Shown here: piece after piece, positions 1 through 9,088 of the stretch
How the letters are laid out: each line of letters begins with the position of its first letter
Position numbering within the stretch: position 1 is the stretch's first letter
Source of the DNA: Microcoleus sp. FACHB-68
GTDB taxonomy: Bacteria; Cyanobacteriota; Cyanobacteriia; Cyanobacteriales; Oscillatoriaceae
Length of the DNA stretch: 64,000 bases
NCBI RefSeq assembly: GCF_014695715.1
Contig: NZ_JACJOT010000008.1
Location: 868,001 to 932,000 of the forward strand
Direction: 5' to 3'
Made by a program: the position numbers and the translations under genes
The notes under the pieces: model-generated
The model's database searches: none
What the model saw: the letters and a program-made list of their open reading frames with translations, nothing else
Told to the model about the DNA's origin: nothing

Positions 1-2
1 TT

Positions 3-152
3 CCGGGGAGCGAATTAGTCCCGCCAGATCCGAGCCAAATCATTTTTCTAGAGCCAGCGCCACCCCGCACGAAGCCGGCAATCCATCCTGTACCCGCTCC
101 CCAGTCGTCTGCCGATTCAAAAGAGGCAGTCAAAACTCCATTGGGTTACTAA
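3..152 (+). CDS. C-terminal end of an unidentified Pro-rich protein (partial)
   Basis: The frame is open from the left edge of the window to a TAA at 150-152. It encodes about 49 residues rich in Pro, Ala and Ser, with segments such as ELVPPDPSQIIFLEPAP and HPVPAPQSSADSKEA. That composition looks like a disordered protein tail rather than random translation. The gene body is outside the window, so no function can be given. It would be co-directional with ftsI, about 170 bases upstream of it. Another frame is also open across this stretch but gives an unlikely Cys/Ser-rich peptide. Existence as a gene end is an inference. Confidence 0.4.
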   Translation, partial: PGSELVPPDPSQIIFLEPAPPRTKPAIHPVPAPQSSADSKEAVKTPLGY

Positions 153-323
153 AATCGTCAGTGTGCTTTGTCCTGGATCAAGCGCCCCCATCACCGCCTG
201 GGAAAACTCAAACCAGCAGTTGCCGGCTGAAAATCGCACTCGTCGTAAATTCGAGCGCTGAGGGTGCTTGGAGTGCGGCACTCTTCCATCTGTAAAGGAC
301 AAATTGGCAGCAAGAAACCGTGA

Positions 324-2294
324 GTGAGTGAGCGAACTATGGACTCTACAACGCCACCGTCTTCAGAAGGTGTGGGCCGGCACAAACGCCGATCCAAGAA
401 ACCCCGGCAGACACAGTTTGAGCGCGAATCCTTCCAAGAGCGCATCGGCGCAAGCGTTCCCCTCTCTGATCCCAAAACCCGTCGCCGTCAAGAGCCAGCG
501 CCAAGCTCAAAAAGAAAGCAGCGCCGCTCCTCAGCCAAGGCAAAAAATCAGGGGGAAATGTCCCGACCCGCCTCCTCCCAACTGGCCAACCGCTTTCGAT
601 TAATGGTGGTTGGGGGAGTTTTGCTCGTTGGTGGATTGGGGTTAGGGTTGAATTTGTTTAAGTTGCAAATTATTCAGGGACAGGAGTTAGGAGAACGCGC
701 CCAGCAACAGCAACAAGTCGCTCCACCCACCCCAATCCCCCGACGGCCAATTATTGACCGCAATGGCAATTTATTAGCCATTGATCGGCCCGTCTACACG
801 CTCTATGCCCACCCCCAGATGTTTAAAAAGCCGGCGACACAGATCGCAGATCAACTGGGTCGGATTTTAGATCGCCCTGCCGGCGAATTAGAGGGGCTGT
901 TCAAAAGCGCAGATACCGGCATTCGCGTTGCTGATTTCCTCGCGCAAGAAGTGGGAGATCGCATCACTAGAGAAAGCATTGATGGTTTAGAGCTGATTCA
1001 ACATTTCACCCGGCTGTACCCTCAGCAAGATGTGGCAGCAGAAATCGTGGGCTACATAGATGTTGACCAACAAGCTCAAGCCGGCGTGGAATACAGCCAG
1101 CAGAACTTGTTAGAACGTTCGGTTCCAGAAGAGGATCTCGAAGAGGATCTCGAAGAGACAAGCGATGAAGAAAAGACATCGCAAGGCGACTCTGTGGAGC
1201 CGGTGGATGACCTAAACTTGCAGGTAACAATCGACACTCGCTTGCAAAGAGCCGTTCGCTCAGCCCTCAAGCAGCAGATGGAAAAGTACGAAGCCGCACG
1301 CGGAACCGTGATGGTGATGGATGCGCGGGATGGTTCGCTGCTTTCCCTAGTTTCAGAGCCTTCCTACGACCCAAATAAATACTACAACTTCGATTTGGCG
1401 CGGTTTAAAAATTGGGCACTGACAGATATTTATGAGCCTGGATCAACCTTCAAACCAATCACGGTTGCGATTGCCCTAGAAGCCGGTGCTGTCCAGCCGA
1501 ATAGCGTCTTTCATGACGAGGGCTTAGTCTACGTGGATGATTGGCCCATTGCGAATGCGGATTACGAGTATGCCGGGGGTCGGGGAAGTTTGACCCTGAC
1601 GGAAATTGTGCAGTATTCCAGCAACGTCGGCATGGTACACGTCGCGGCTCAAATGCAGCCGGAGGTTTTCTATAGCTGGCTAGAACGGCTGGGACTGGGC
1701 CAACCAGTCGGCATTGACCTGCCGTTTGCAGTCCCCAGCCAGATTAAAAGTCAAGTCGAGTTTACTGCTTCGCCGGTGAACTCAGCGACCACCGCATTTG
1801 GCCAGGGGTTTGCGCTGACTCCTCTGCAACTGTTGCAGTTGCATGGCACTCTGGCGAATGGGGGCAAACTGGTGACGCCCCACGTCGTGCGTGGACTTTA
1901 TAACAGTGCCGGTGAAGCGTTCTGGCAGCCTGAGTTACCGCTTCCCCGCCAAGTTTTCTCGCCCCAGACAACGAAGACGGTGTTAAAAATGATGGAAGAA
2001 GCTGTCCTCGATGGAACCGGCACAGCGGCACAAATTTCTGGCTATCGGATTGCCGGCAAAACAGGAACAGCACAAAAGTCAAACGGTTATGGCTACTCTG
2101 AGCATGCCAAAGTCGTTAGCTTTGTGGGAATCTTTCCCGTTGAGGCACCCCGTTATGTTGTTTTAGCCGTGGTTGATGAACCGGATGGAGGCAGTGGCGG
2201 CGCTGTGGCGGCACCGATTGTGAAATTAGTGATGGACGCGTTGATTGCCATTGAAGGCATTCCACCTTCCCAAGCGGGACGAACCCAGCATTAA
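324..2294 (+). CDS. ftsI: Peptidoglycan D,D-transpeptidase FtsI / penicillin-binding protein 2
   Basis: Class B penicillin-binding protein that cross-links septal peptidoglycan during cell division; acts in the periplasm, anchored in the inner membrane. It has a basic, Ser/Pro-rich cytoplasmic tail of about 85 residues, one membrane segment at about 90-112, a PBP dimerisation domain at about 120-260 and a transpeptidase domain from about 310. All three active-site motifs are present: STFK (acylated Ser near residue 373), SSN near 431 and KTGTA near 578. Between the two domains lies an acidic low-complexity insertion at about 269-295 containing a tandem EEDLEEDLEE. The start is GTG at 324; ATG at 339 in the same frame is an alternative. 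At 656 residues it is somewhat long because of the tail and the insertion. Confidence 0.93.
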   Translation: MSERTMDSTTPPSSEGVGRHKRRSKKPRQTQFERESFQERIGASVPLSDPKTRRRQEPAPSSKRKQRRSSAKAKNQGEMSRPASSQLANRFRLMVVGGVLLVGGLGLGLNLFKLQIIQGQELGERAQQQQQVAPPTPIPRRPIIDRNGNLLAIDRPVYTLYAHPQMFKKPATQIADQLGRILDRPAGELEGLFKSADTGIRVADFLAQEVGDRITRESIDGLELIQHFTRLYPQQDVAAEIVGYIDVDQQAQAGVEYSQQNLLERSVPEEDLEEDLEETSDEEKTSQGDSVEPVDDLNLQVTIDTRLQRAVRSALKQQMEKYEAARGTVMVMDARDGSLLSLVSEPSYDPNKYYNFDLARFKNWALTDIYEPGSTFKPITVAIALEAGAVQPNSVFHDEGLVYVDDWPIANADYEYAGGRGSLTLTEIVQYSSNVGMVHVAAQMQPEVFYSWLERLGLGQPVGIDLPFAVPSQIKSQVEFTASPVNSATTAFGQGFALTPLQLLQLHGTLANGGKLVTPHVVRGLYNSAGEAFWQPELPLPRQVFSPQTTKTVLKMMEEAVLDGTGTAAQISGYRIAGKTGTAQKSNGYGYSEHAKVVSFVGIFPVEAPRYVVLAVVDEPDGGSGGAVAAPIVKLVMDALIAIEGIPPSQAGRTQH

Positions 2295-2324
2295 ACGAAG
2301 CAACGGATCATGCTTGCTTCTTTC

Positions 2325-2942
2325 TCACCCCCTCTCGCCTTCTCCCCAAGCTAAAACGATTAAAGCATTGAGGATGGCGGCAGCAACCGGCGAACCTCCT
2401 TTGCGCCCCTCTACGCGAATCTGGGGCACCGGCAACTCGGCGAGTGCTGCCTTGGACTCAATCACCGAAATAAACCCGACAGGTGCGCCAATGATTAATG
2501 CCGGCAGGGTTGAGGTGGTGGTGAGGTGATCACAAAGGGCGAGTAAGGCAGTGGGGGCATTCCCAATCACAAAAATCGCATCTGGCCATTGTTGCAAACA
2601 TTTCAGCATTCCGGTTTCGGTACGGGTTTTACCCGCAAGCGCCGACTGTGCCTGTTCAACGGCACTGATCAAGGGGTTGCCAAAGCTTTGATTGACAGAA
2701 CTCACCACCCCCTGTTTAACCATGCTGACATCTGTGACGATGGGAACCTGCCGGCGCAGTGCTGTGATTGCCCCCTCTATTGAGCCTGGACTGAAGTGAA
2801 TGAGCTGTTTAAATTCAAAATCTGCTGTGCTATGAATTACCCGCCGCACAATTGCATACTCAGCGGGGCTAAAGTTGTGTTCGCCAATTTCTCGGTCAAT
2901 CGCGGCGAAGCTTTTTTCCATGATTGGATGAATGGGCAACAT
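2325..2942 (-). CDS. cobH: Precorrin-8X methylmutase
   Basis: Catalyses the 1,5-methyl shift that turns precorrin-8X into hydrogenobyrinate (CobH/CbiC family), a cytoplasmic step of cobalamin biosynthesis. The recognisable signature is VRRVIHSTADFEF, containing the catalytic His, followed by the family-typical PIVTDVSMVKQG and the C-terminal GFISVIESK. The frame stays open upstream to 2990, but those extra 16 residues are a translation of the GGGCATGGGG repeat tract. The start is therefore placed at ATG 2942 (MLPIHPIM); ATG 2921 (MEKSFAAI) is also possible. It is convergent with ftsI, with only about 30 bases between the stops. No other cob gene is nearby, which is common in cyanobacteria, where cobalamin genes are scattered. 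Confidence 0.9.
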   Translation of the reverse strand: MLPIHPIMEKSFAAIDREIGEHNFSPAEYAIVRRVIHSTADFEFKQLIHFSPGSIEGAITALRRQVPIVTDVSMVKQGVVSSVNQSFGNPLISAVEQAQSALAGKTRTETGMLKCLQQWPDAIFVIGNAPTALLALCDHLTTTSTLPALIIGAPVGFISVIESKAALAELPVPQIRVEGRKGGSPVAAAILNALIVLAWGEGERG

Positions 2943-3066
2943 ATCTATGGGGAATGGGGCATGGGGCATGGGGCATGGGGAATGGGTCAAGGCTTCGCCA
3001 ACCTAAAGGTAGGGGCATGGGGCATGGGGCATTGTTCTGTTTCCCATGCCTCATTCCCCATTGCTT
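2943..3066. repeat. GGGCATGGGG dispersed tandem repeat tract
   Basis: Tandem and interrupted copies of a GGGCATGGGGCATGGGG unit are joined by a module reading CAAGGCTTCGCCAACCTAAA followed by GGT. The same combination occurs again at 49505-49680. Such heptamer-type short tandem repeats are typical of intergenic regions in filamentous cyanobacteria. The tract abuts the 5' end of cobH and extends its reading frame with meaningless Pro/His/Met codons. Confidence 0.8.
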
Positions 3067-3109
3067 AGATATGCCGAGATACTACCTCAAAAGTCCCATG
3101 ACGGATGAC

Positions 3110-3910
3110 TTAGAACTCTACAGCCGGCCAATCTGGCTCTCGATAGTAGCGCGTCATGTCGTCAAACTTCCGAATTTCGGCGCGGCGCACCCGGAGTTCA
3201 TGGGGTTCTTCGTCGATCCAGCGCTGGTTGTACTCATGTAGGAGGACACTGAGGCGATCACGATCAACATCGGGACTCACGTCACCAAAGTAGCCCAAGG
3301 TAACATGAGGGGTGAAATGATACTGTTGCTCAATCCCCAAACCAATTAAACCGGCATTTTGATAAATTGCTCGGCGCAACTTGATAATTCGCTCATAAGA
3401 GTCCTCGTCTCTGGGCACTAAACAAACCGCTAAGGCGCGGGTTCTCAGCATTATCCCTAGTATCTGCCAGCGAACCTGAGCATCCCCGCCGACTTCAGAC
3501 TCATACTGCTTAAAGCTTTGAGCGATCTGCTCACGGAGTTGTCCCTCAAATTCCGGATTTTTACTGGCGTGCCGGTAGGCATCGTCCCAAATCAAGTCCG
3601 CTAAGGTCAAATGAAAGCTTTCAGGCGGCACCGGCACCCATAAGCCGGTGTCTAACTGCTGCAACAGATGTTGTTGGCAGTTCTGCAAGTTAGTGTAAAA
3701 TTCAGTGTTCTCCGAGTCATCTTCCCACGTTGGTGTTGTCACTGTATAGCCTGGAAACGGCACGGGTTGCCGATCCCCAGCGGGTGTGGGTTGAAACTTC
3801 GGAGACTCCTGAATGTGCTGTAGCCCGGATAGATATGTTTCCAGCAGCATCATCCGCGCTACCCGATTTAAGTAAATCTGATAGGTATCGTCCAATCTCG
3901 ATCGCCTCAC
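3110..3910 (-). CDS. 2H phosphoesterase superfamily protein (DUF1868-like)
   Basis: About 266 residues. The two His-x-Thr motifs that define the 2H phosphoesterase fold are both visible: FHLTL at about residue 121 and HVTLGYF near residue 204. In this superfamily the paired histidines act on 2',3'- or 1',2'-cyclic phosphodiester bonds of RNA or nucleotides. The spacing and the long N-terminal extension fit the DUF1868 branch found in cyanobacteria and some eukaryotes. The natural substrate is unknown. Translation starts at GTG 3910, giving a 17-base gap to the divergently transcribed holA; an internal start at the MMLLETYL segment (about residue 20) would leave more room for a promoter. Confidence 0.75.
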   Translation of the reverse strand: MRRSRLDDTYQIYLNRVARMMLLETYLSGLQHIQESPKFQPTPAGDRQPVPFPGYTVTTPTWEDDSENTEFYTNLQNCQQHLLQQLDTGLWVPVPPESFHLTLADLIWDDAYRHASKNPEFEGQLREQIAQSFKQYESEVGGDAQVRWQILGIMLRTRALAVCLVPRDEDSYERIIKLRRAIYQNAGLIGLGIEQQYHFTPHVTLGYFGDVSPDVDRDRLSVLLHEYNQRWIDEEPHELRVRRAEIRKFDDMTRYYREPDWPAVEF

Positions 3911-3927
3911 GATCTAAGGTACTCTTT

Positions 3928-4914
3928 ATGCCAATTTACCTCTATTGGGGAGAAGATGACTTTGCGATTGCTAAAGCTGTTGACGCTCTCCGGGATCGCG
4001 TCCTTGACTCTAATTGGGTGAGTTTTAACTATGATAAAATTCCACCCGACCAATCGGATGCTGTGATTGTGGCCCTTAACCAAGCCATGACCCCGGCGTT
4101 TGGTGCCGGCGATCGTTTGGTTTGGTTGGTGGATACGACGCTGTGCCAGCAGTGTCCTCCTGAGTTGCTGGCACAGTTGGAACGAACACTGCCGGTGATT
4201 CCAGAGTCTTGTGTGCTGCTGCTGACGACGCGCAACAAACCTGATGGACGCCTCAAATCGACAAAGTTGCTGCAAAAATGTGCCGGCAAGAATGTGCGGG
4301 AATTTGCAACAATTCCACCTTGGAAGACGGATGAGTTGGTGAGACACGTGCGTGAGGCTGCTGATGATGTTGGGGTGAAATTGACGGGGGATGGGGCGGA
4401 AATGCTGGCGCAAGCGGTGGGGAATGATACGCGACAACTTTATGCGGAGTTGGGGAAGTTGCGGCTTTATGCTGCCGGCAGGAGTAATCAAGCGATTGGT
4501 GCGGAAGATGTGGCGTCGCTGACGATTTCTAGTACCCAAAATAGCTTGCAACTGGCGGCTGCGATTCGCACGGGAGATGCGGCGACGGCTTTGGCAATTG
4601 TGTCGGACTTAATCCATCGCAATGAACCGGGTTTGCGGATTGTGGCGACGTTGATCGGTCAGTTTCGGACGTGGTTGTGGGTGCGGCTGATGATGGATGC
4701 CGGTGAGGCTGATGAGCGAATCGCACAAGCGGCAGAGGTGGGCAATCCCAAACGAATTTATTTTCTGCGCCAGGAGGTTAAAAATCTGAGGTTTGAACAA
4801 CTGCAAAAAGCTCTGCCGGTGTTGCTAGAGTTAGAAATCAGCCTGAAGCGAGGTGCCCAAGAAATGCCGGCTCTGCAAACTAAAGTCATTGAACTCTGCC
4901 AAGTTCTTTCATAA
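3928..4914 (+). CDS. holA: DNA polymerase III subunit delta
   Basis: Delta subunit of the clamp loader, which opens the beta sliding clamp during replication. The protein begins MPIYLYWGEDDFAI, matching the family's N-terminal degenerate P-loop region, and continues with conserved segments such as TVNDTRQL-like NDTRQLYAELGKL and the C-terminal collar region with LIGQFRTWLWV. Length from ATG 3928 is 328 residues, normal for HolA. The frame is open further upstream to 3730, but that part lies inside the divergent 2H phosphoesterase gene and is not expected to be translated. Confidence 0.88.
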   Translation: MPIYLYWGEDDFAIAKAVDALRDRVLDSNWVSFNYDKIPPDQSDAVIVALNQAMTPAFGAGDRLVWLVDTTLCQQCPPELLAQLERTLPVIPESCVLLLTTRNKPDGRLKSTKLLQKCAGKNVREFATIPPWKTDELVRHVREAADDVGVKLTGDGAEMLAQAVGNDTRQLYAELGKLRLYAAGRSNQAIGAEDVASLTISSTQNSLQLAAAIRTGDAATALAIVSDLIHRNEPGLRIVATLIGQFRTWLWVRLMMDAGEADERIAQAAEVGNPKRIYFLRQEVKNLRFEQLQKALPVLLELEISLKRGAQEMPALQTKVIELCQVLS

Positions 4915-5259
4915 AGACTTTATCAAAGCTTTTTATAAAATTTCCCATCTTTTAGATATGGTAGAAAAAGATACCTTTGACTGCGTAAAATCCCTAGACG
5001 AATCGTTGTCAAAAGACGCTGGAGAGTCTTTAGGGCTTAACTGCCAGGGCGAATCGCTGTCCGAAAGGCACGCTTGCCGGCAGTCAGCTTTGTCTATAAA
5101 ATCCAGAGCGATTACAGAGAGTTTTATTGAGTCATGGCCTCGCCTGTGAAAATCTCCAGATTTTTATAACTTCCGGAAGTTTTAGCCTGGAACTTCCCTC
5201 TTGTAAAATAGTTCAAATTTGGTATCGGGTTTATTTCTAGTTTTTTGTCCCACGCAATC
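4915..5259. other. Intergenic region with a palindrome upstream of the DUF4168 gene
   Basis: No supported gene. A perfect 14-base palindrome AACTTCCGGAAGTT lies at 5168-5181, followed by a related half-site GGAACTTCC at 5189-5197 and an AT-rich stretch before the DUF4168 start. This arrangement would suit a dimeric regulator, which is inference only. Confidence 0.4.
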
Positions 5260-5745
5260 ATGATTAATTTTTTCTATCACGGTTCTCAAATTCACATCAG
5301 CCGATTACTCTCGAAATTTCTGGCAGTCGGCATTCTTTCCACAGTGGGTTTAGTTTCCGGGCTGATTCCTGGCTTTTCTGCCGGCTCACCTGGCTTGGTG
5401 TTTACCCAGGCAGCACAGGCTCAAGTTAATGATCAAGAGATAACGAGCTACGCTCGCACTGTTTTGGCTCTTGAGAAAGGCCGGCAGCAAGCTTATGAAA
5501 AAATTAAAAGCACGATTGGGTCTAATGAGGTTCCCAATATTGTTTGCAGCCAAGCCGGTAGCATTAATTCACTTCCCCGAAATGTGAGAGATATTGCAGT
5601 GAATTACTGTAATCAATCGAAGCAGATTGTCGAAAGCAACGGTCTAACAATTTCCCGATTTAACGCAATTACCGTGAGCTTGCAAAATAACTCGGCTCTG
5701 CAACAGCAAGTGAAAGAGGCAATGCTTCGTATTCAACAAAATTAG
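5260..5745 (+). CDS. Secreted DUF4168 domain protein
   Basis: About 161 residues from ATG 5260; an in-frame TTG at 5245 is less likely. The N-terminus has a hydrophobic signal segment (FLAVGILSTVGLVSGLIPG) and ends in AAQAQ, a plausible signal peptidase site. The mature part is a helical domain with YARTVLALEKGRQQAYEKI, a Cys pair (VCSQAG and NYCNQS) that could form a disulphide, and a Gln-rich C-terminus. This matches DUF4168, a periplasmic family frequent in cyanobacteria with no assigned function. It appears monocistronic, with long non-coding flanks on both sides. Confidence 0.75.
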   Translation: MINFFYHGSQIHISRLLSKFLAVGILSTVGLVSGLIPGFSAGSPGLVFTQAAQAQVNDQEITSYARTVLALEKGRQQAYEKIKSTIGSNEVPNIVCSQAGSINSLPRNVRDIAVNYCNQSKQIVESNGLTISRFNAITVSLQNNSALQQQVKEAMLRIQQN

Positions 5746-6239
5746 GCTGTTACAAAAGTTTTAAATTTGCAGCAAATCGGGGCTAATTTATAGAGATTTA
5801 TGATTCAGTCTAGCTCAGAAATGCTAATGGGATTGACATAACTTATCTGTAGAACCGGCTAGCCAGATTGGCAACAAGGTGCGCTATCACGACATAAGTT
5901 TAGTGGGGCGATCCTCTGGATCGTCCTCTAATTTTATAGAGCTTTCAATAGGGTTAAAGTATTCGCCTCTATTAATACAAATTTGGCGACATTTTTAATG
6001 GGGCAAGATTATAAGCCGGTAGCAACCTAATGTGATATTTTAGATAAAAATCTAGGATGAATGTCATTTTTTTTTAGATCCGAATAGTGCCACAGCATGA
6101 TGTCAGCACGGAAAATGATTTTGATGCCGGCTGCTATTTTTGTGGTGAATGACTCTCGCCAATTTTGCTGCTTCATGGCTAATGCTTTTTAACCGTGAGA
6201 AGCTTAATAATGGCTTTAGGACTCAACATACTAACTTAA
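5746..6239. other. Intergenic region, nothing recognised
   Basis: About 490 bases of AT-rich sequence with no convincing reading frame. A small inverted repeat, CGATCC-TCT-GGATCG at 5909-5923, is followed by CTCTA-ATTTTA-TAGAG. The two together could form weak hairpins after the DUF4168 gene, but there is no clear T-tract terminator. Confidence 0.3.
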
Positions 6240-6914
6240 ATGCTAATTCTAACCAATGACGACGGAATCGACGCCCCCGGCATCAGGGCACTTCAGAAAG
6301 CCGTAAACGACGCCGGCATCATTGTCGCACCCAAACAAGAATGGTCGGGATGCGGGCATCGAGTTACCACAACTCAACCGATCCACGTTCACAAACGCTC
6401 TGAAACCGAGTATGCAATCGCCGGCACTCCTGCTGACTGCACCCGCCTTGCGATTACGCATCTTTGCCCAGATGTCAAATGGGTGCTTTCTGGCATCAAT
6501 GCCGGCGGCAATATGGGTGCCGATATTTACATATCAGGAACCGTCGCCGCCGTGCGAGAAGCCGCCTTTCATCGCATCCCTGGAATTGCTGTTTCCCACT
6601 ATCGAAAAGGCAAACAAAATGTTGATTGGGATGTAGCTGCCAAATGGACGGCAAATGTATTAGCTGATTTATTCAACAGAACCCTCGAACCTGGAAATTA
6701 CTGGAACATCAATCTCCCACATTTACTACCCGGAGATCCCGATCCAGAAGTCGTGTTTTGTGAGCCTTGTTCCCATCCGTTGCCGGTCAATTATCGCATC
6801 GAAGGCGATAACTTTTATTACTTCGGAGAATATGCAAATAGAAAGCGCACCACCGGCACTGATGTTGATGTCTGCTTCTCTGGTAAAATTGCGGTAACTC
6901 AACTGCGACTTTAA
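6240..6914 (+). CDS. surE: SurE-like 5'/3'-nucleotidase
   Basis: Metal-dependent phosphatase of the SurE family, which removes phosphate from nucleoside monophosphates. The signature metal-binding start LILTNDDGIDAPGI is intact, as are GTPADCTRLA, the loop SGINAGGNMG and the following ISGTVAAVREA. At 224 residues it is shorter than typical SurE (about 250-265), with a reduced C-terminal dimerisation arm. This fits a short SurE-like branch seen in cyanobacteria. It is preceded by a long non-coding region and followed by a co-directional epimerase gene, about 110 bases away. Confidence 0.85.
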   Translation: MLILTNDDGIDAPGIRALQKAVNDAGIIVAPKQEWSGCGHRVTTTQPIHVHKRSETEYAIAGTPADCTRLAITHLCPDVKWVLSGINAGGNMGADIYISGTVAAVREAAFHRIPGIAVSHYRKGKQNVDWDVAAKWTANVLADLFNRTLEPGNYWNINLPHLLPGDPDPEVVFCEPCSHPLPVNYRIEGDNFYYFGEYANRKRTTGTDVDVCFSGKIAVTQLRL

Positions 6915-7025
6915 TAAAATGCCGGCTTCGCGCCTTTCCATAATTGTTAAAGTCACAAAGAGAGCTAACTTCCTGTGTAATTCCTGGGGAAGTAGCCTAA
7001 CTACAAATCAAGAGGATTGAGGAAA

Positions 7026-7961
7026 ATGCGAATTCTAATCATGGGTGGCACCCGGTTCATCGGGGTTTATTTAACTAAAATTTTGGTTAAACAAGGACAC
7101 GAAATTGTTCTGTTTAATCGTGGAAAAAAACCGGCACCCGTTGAAGGTTTGCAACAAATTCACGGGGATCGCACAGATGCTGCCCAACTAAAAGAAAAGC
7201 TGGAACAAGAAGAATTTGATGCTATCTTTGATAATAATGGACGCGAACTGAGTGATACCCAGCCCCTCGCAGAAATATTTAAAGGTCGGGTGAAACATTT
7301 TGTTTACATGAGTTCTGCCGGCGTCTATCTCAAATCTGACCAAATGCCGCATAAAGAAGGCGATCCGGTTGACCCAAAAAGCCGGCACAAAGGCAAGCAT
7401 GAAACGGAAGCCTATCTCGCAGAACAGGGATTGCCGTTTACCTCTATTCGCCCCACTTATATTTACGGCCCACAAAATTATAACGATTTAGAAGCCTGGT
7501 TTTTCGACCGCATTGTGCGGGATCGCCCGATTCCTATCCCTGGAAATGGAACCCATTTCACACAATTTGGTCACTGTCAAGATTTAGCCAACGCAATGGC
7601 AGCGGTACTCGGCAACGAAAAAGCCATCGGACAGATTTATAATGTCTCAGGTGATCGCTATGTCACGTTTGATGGCTTAGCCCGTGCCTGTGCCGAAGCA
7701 GCCGGTAAATCACCTGACTCGGTGCAACTGGTGCATTACGAACCCAAAAAATTTGATTTCGGCAAACGCAAAGCCTTCCCCATGCGCGTGCAGCACTTTT
7801 TTGCTGATGTTCACAAAGCCATGAGTGAACTAAATTGGCAGCCAGAATACGATTTGATTGCCGGCTTAAAAGACTCATTCCAAAATGATTATCTAACAGC
7901 CGGTCGCGAGAAAGCCGCAGTTGATTTCTCCACAGACGACGAAATTCTTTCGGCTTCCTAA
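7026..7961 (+). CDS. NAD-dependent epimerase/dehydratase, CSP41-like
   Basis: Atypical short-chain dehydrogenase of about 311 residues. The N-terminal dinucleotide-binding motif reads LIMGGTRFIGVYL. It lacks a standard YxxxK catalytic pair in the usual context and instead carries KGKHETEAYL followed by RPTYIYGPQNYND. This pattern is that of cyanobacterial homologues of the plastid CSP41 proteins, which bind RNA stem-loops and ribosomes. In cyanobacteria the role is uncertain, so the name is by family resemblance only. ATG 7026 has GAGGATTGAGGA just upstream; TTG 7017 is in frame but less likely. Confidence 0.78.
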   Translation: MRILIMGGTRFIGVYLTKILVKQGHEIVLFNRGKKPAPVEGLQQIHGDRTDAAQLKEKLEQEEFDAIFDNNGRELSDTQPLAEIFKGRVKHFVYMSSAGVYLKSDQMPHKEGDPVDPKSRHKGKHETEAYLAEQGLPFTSIRPTYIYGPQNYNDLEAWFFDRIVRDRPIPIPGNGTHFTQFGHCQDLANAMAAVLGNEKAIGQIYNVSGDRYVTFDGLARACAEAAGKSPDSVQLVHYEPKKFDFGKRKAFPMRVQHFFADVHKAMSELNWQPEYDLIAGLKDSFQNDYLTAGREKAAVDFSTDDEILSAS

Positions 7962-7967
7962 AACTTA

Positions 7968-8006
7968 ACCGGCAACGGGAATTAAACGTACAAATCCGTT
8001 GCCGGT
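7968..8006. terminator. Long perfect hairpin between convergent genes
   Basis: Arms ACCGGCAACGG (7968-7978) and CCGTTGCCGGT (7996-8006) pair perfectly over 11 bases around a 17-base loop. It sits immediately after the epimerase stop and faces the end of the SLH gene. It probably acts as a bidirectional transcription stop, although no T-tract follows. Confidence 0.55.
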
Positions 8007-8095
8007 GGTTAGCCTATCCTTGAGTTCAATGCTAATTAAGCAGAGTGCCGGCTAACCAAACTTCCCTCACAAATTTCCTCAGGAACTTCGGCAGT

Positions 8096-9088
8096 TTAGT
8101 TGTTCTTAGAACTAGAATCAACAATGTATTGAGAAGCCGCAACATTTTTAGGTAAGGGTTCCAACTTCCCTTGCTTGACTAAAGCTTGATGAATGATCGC
8201 AGCAGCCGCCCCGCGATTCAGCAGCTTATCAGGATTGAAAAGCTTTGCATCTGGATAGTTGACAACAATATTAGCTTGCGTTGCGGCAGCTAGATCATTA
8301 ACTGAACTTTTTGGAATCTTGTCAGCATCTTGATAGTACAATTTAAGTATATCCGCTGCCGCAAGCTTATCTTTTGGCTTATTGACGACTGCTGCTGGAG
8401 TGGTACTCACAGCTTTCTGAGCCGGCTGCGGCGACGAAGCAGCATTAACCGGCTTCTGCGAAACGGTCTGTAAAAACGGTGTCATCATGGCAGTCGATGC
8501 TATGGGAAACATCAAGGGGTTTCCCCTAACTCGACGTTGATTTCTTTGAGGAGTAGAAGCTGGAGTTGTCGTAGCCGTTGAAACTGGAGTTGTCGTTGCC
8601 TTCGCTGCCGTTGCCGATGGCTTATAGGACATATTCAATCCCTTCATTAAAGCAACTAACGCCTCAGTCCTAGAAAGCGGTTTTTGCGGCAGAAACTTAT
8701 TATCGCGGGTGCCGTCCATAAAGCCTGTTTCGTAAGCTTCTTTAATGGGAGGCGCTCCCCAGTAGCCTTTAGGAACATCTTTAAAGGTACTTCCACTGGG
8801 AATACTTCTCACCGGCTTTTGCTCGAACGCTTGGCGGATCATTGCCGCAAACTCATCGCGATCTACTGCTTTCTCAGGTTTGAATGTTCCATCCCTATAA
8901 CCTGCAACCATGCCTTTATTCGCTAAAGCTTGAATAAAGGGAGTTGCCCAATAATCGGGTTTGACATCACGAAATGCATTGGGTGCTGAACCTTGAGCGG
9001 ACGAAACCAACGTTAACGTTGCCTCAGCCATGATGCCCACCGCTAGCAAGAGTGCGCCGGCTGACATACCTGCAAATTCTTTATTCAT
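8096..9088 (-). CDS. S-layer homology (SLH) domain protein
   Basis: About 330 residues, starting at ATG 9088 behind a strong GGAGG ribosome-binding site. A signal peptide (SAGALLLAVGIMAEATLTLVSSAQ) is followed by two SLH repeats: AFRDVKPDYWATPFIQAL with GYRDGTFKPEKAVDRDEF, and TFKDVPKGYWGAPPIKEA with DNKFLPQKPLSRTEAL. A Thr/Ala/Pro-rich linker leads to a weaker third SLH-like repeat near the C-terminus, which ends in LLNRGAAAAIIHQAL. SLH domains bind pyruvylated cell-wall polymers or peptidoglycan. This one lacks an OprB-type porin barrel, so it is more likely a wall-anchored or regulatory exoprotein. Specific function unknown. Confidence 0.85.
   Translation of the reverse strand: MNKEFAGMSAGALLLAVGIMAEATLTLVSSAQGSAPNAFRDVKPDYWATPFIQALANKGMVAGYRDGTFKPEKAVDRDEFAAMIRQAFEQKPVRSIPSGSTFKDVPKGYWGAPPIKEAYETGFMDGTRDNKFLPQKPLSRTEALVALMKGLNMSYKPSATAAKATTTPVSTATTTPASTPQRNQRRVRGNPLMFPIASTAMMTPFLQTVSQKPVNAASSPQPAQKAVSTTPAAVVNKPKDKLAAADILKLYYQDADKIPKSSVNDLAAATQANIVVNYPDAKLFNPDKLLNRGAAAAIIHQALVKQGKLEPLPKNVAASQYIVDSSSKNN

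Noticed and set aside
4853-5149. Open frame of 98 codons overlapping the end of holA
   Set aside because: It starts inside holA in another frame, has no ribosome-binding site and no family resemblance.
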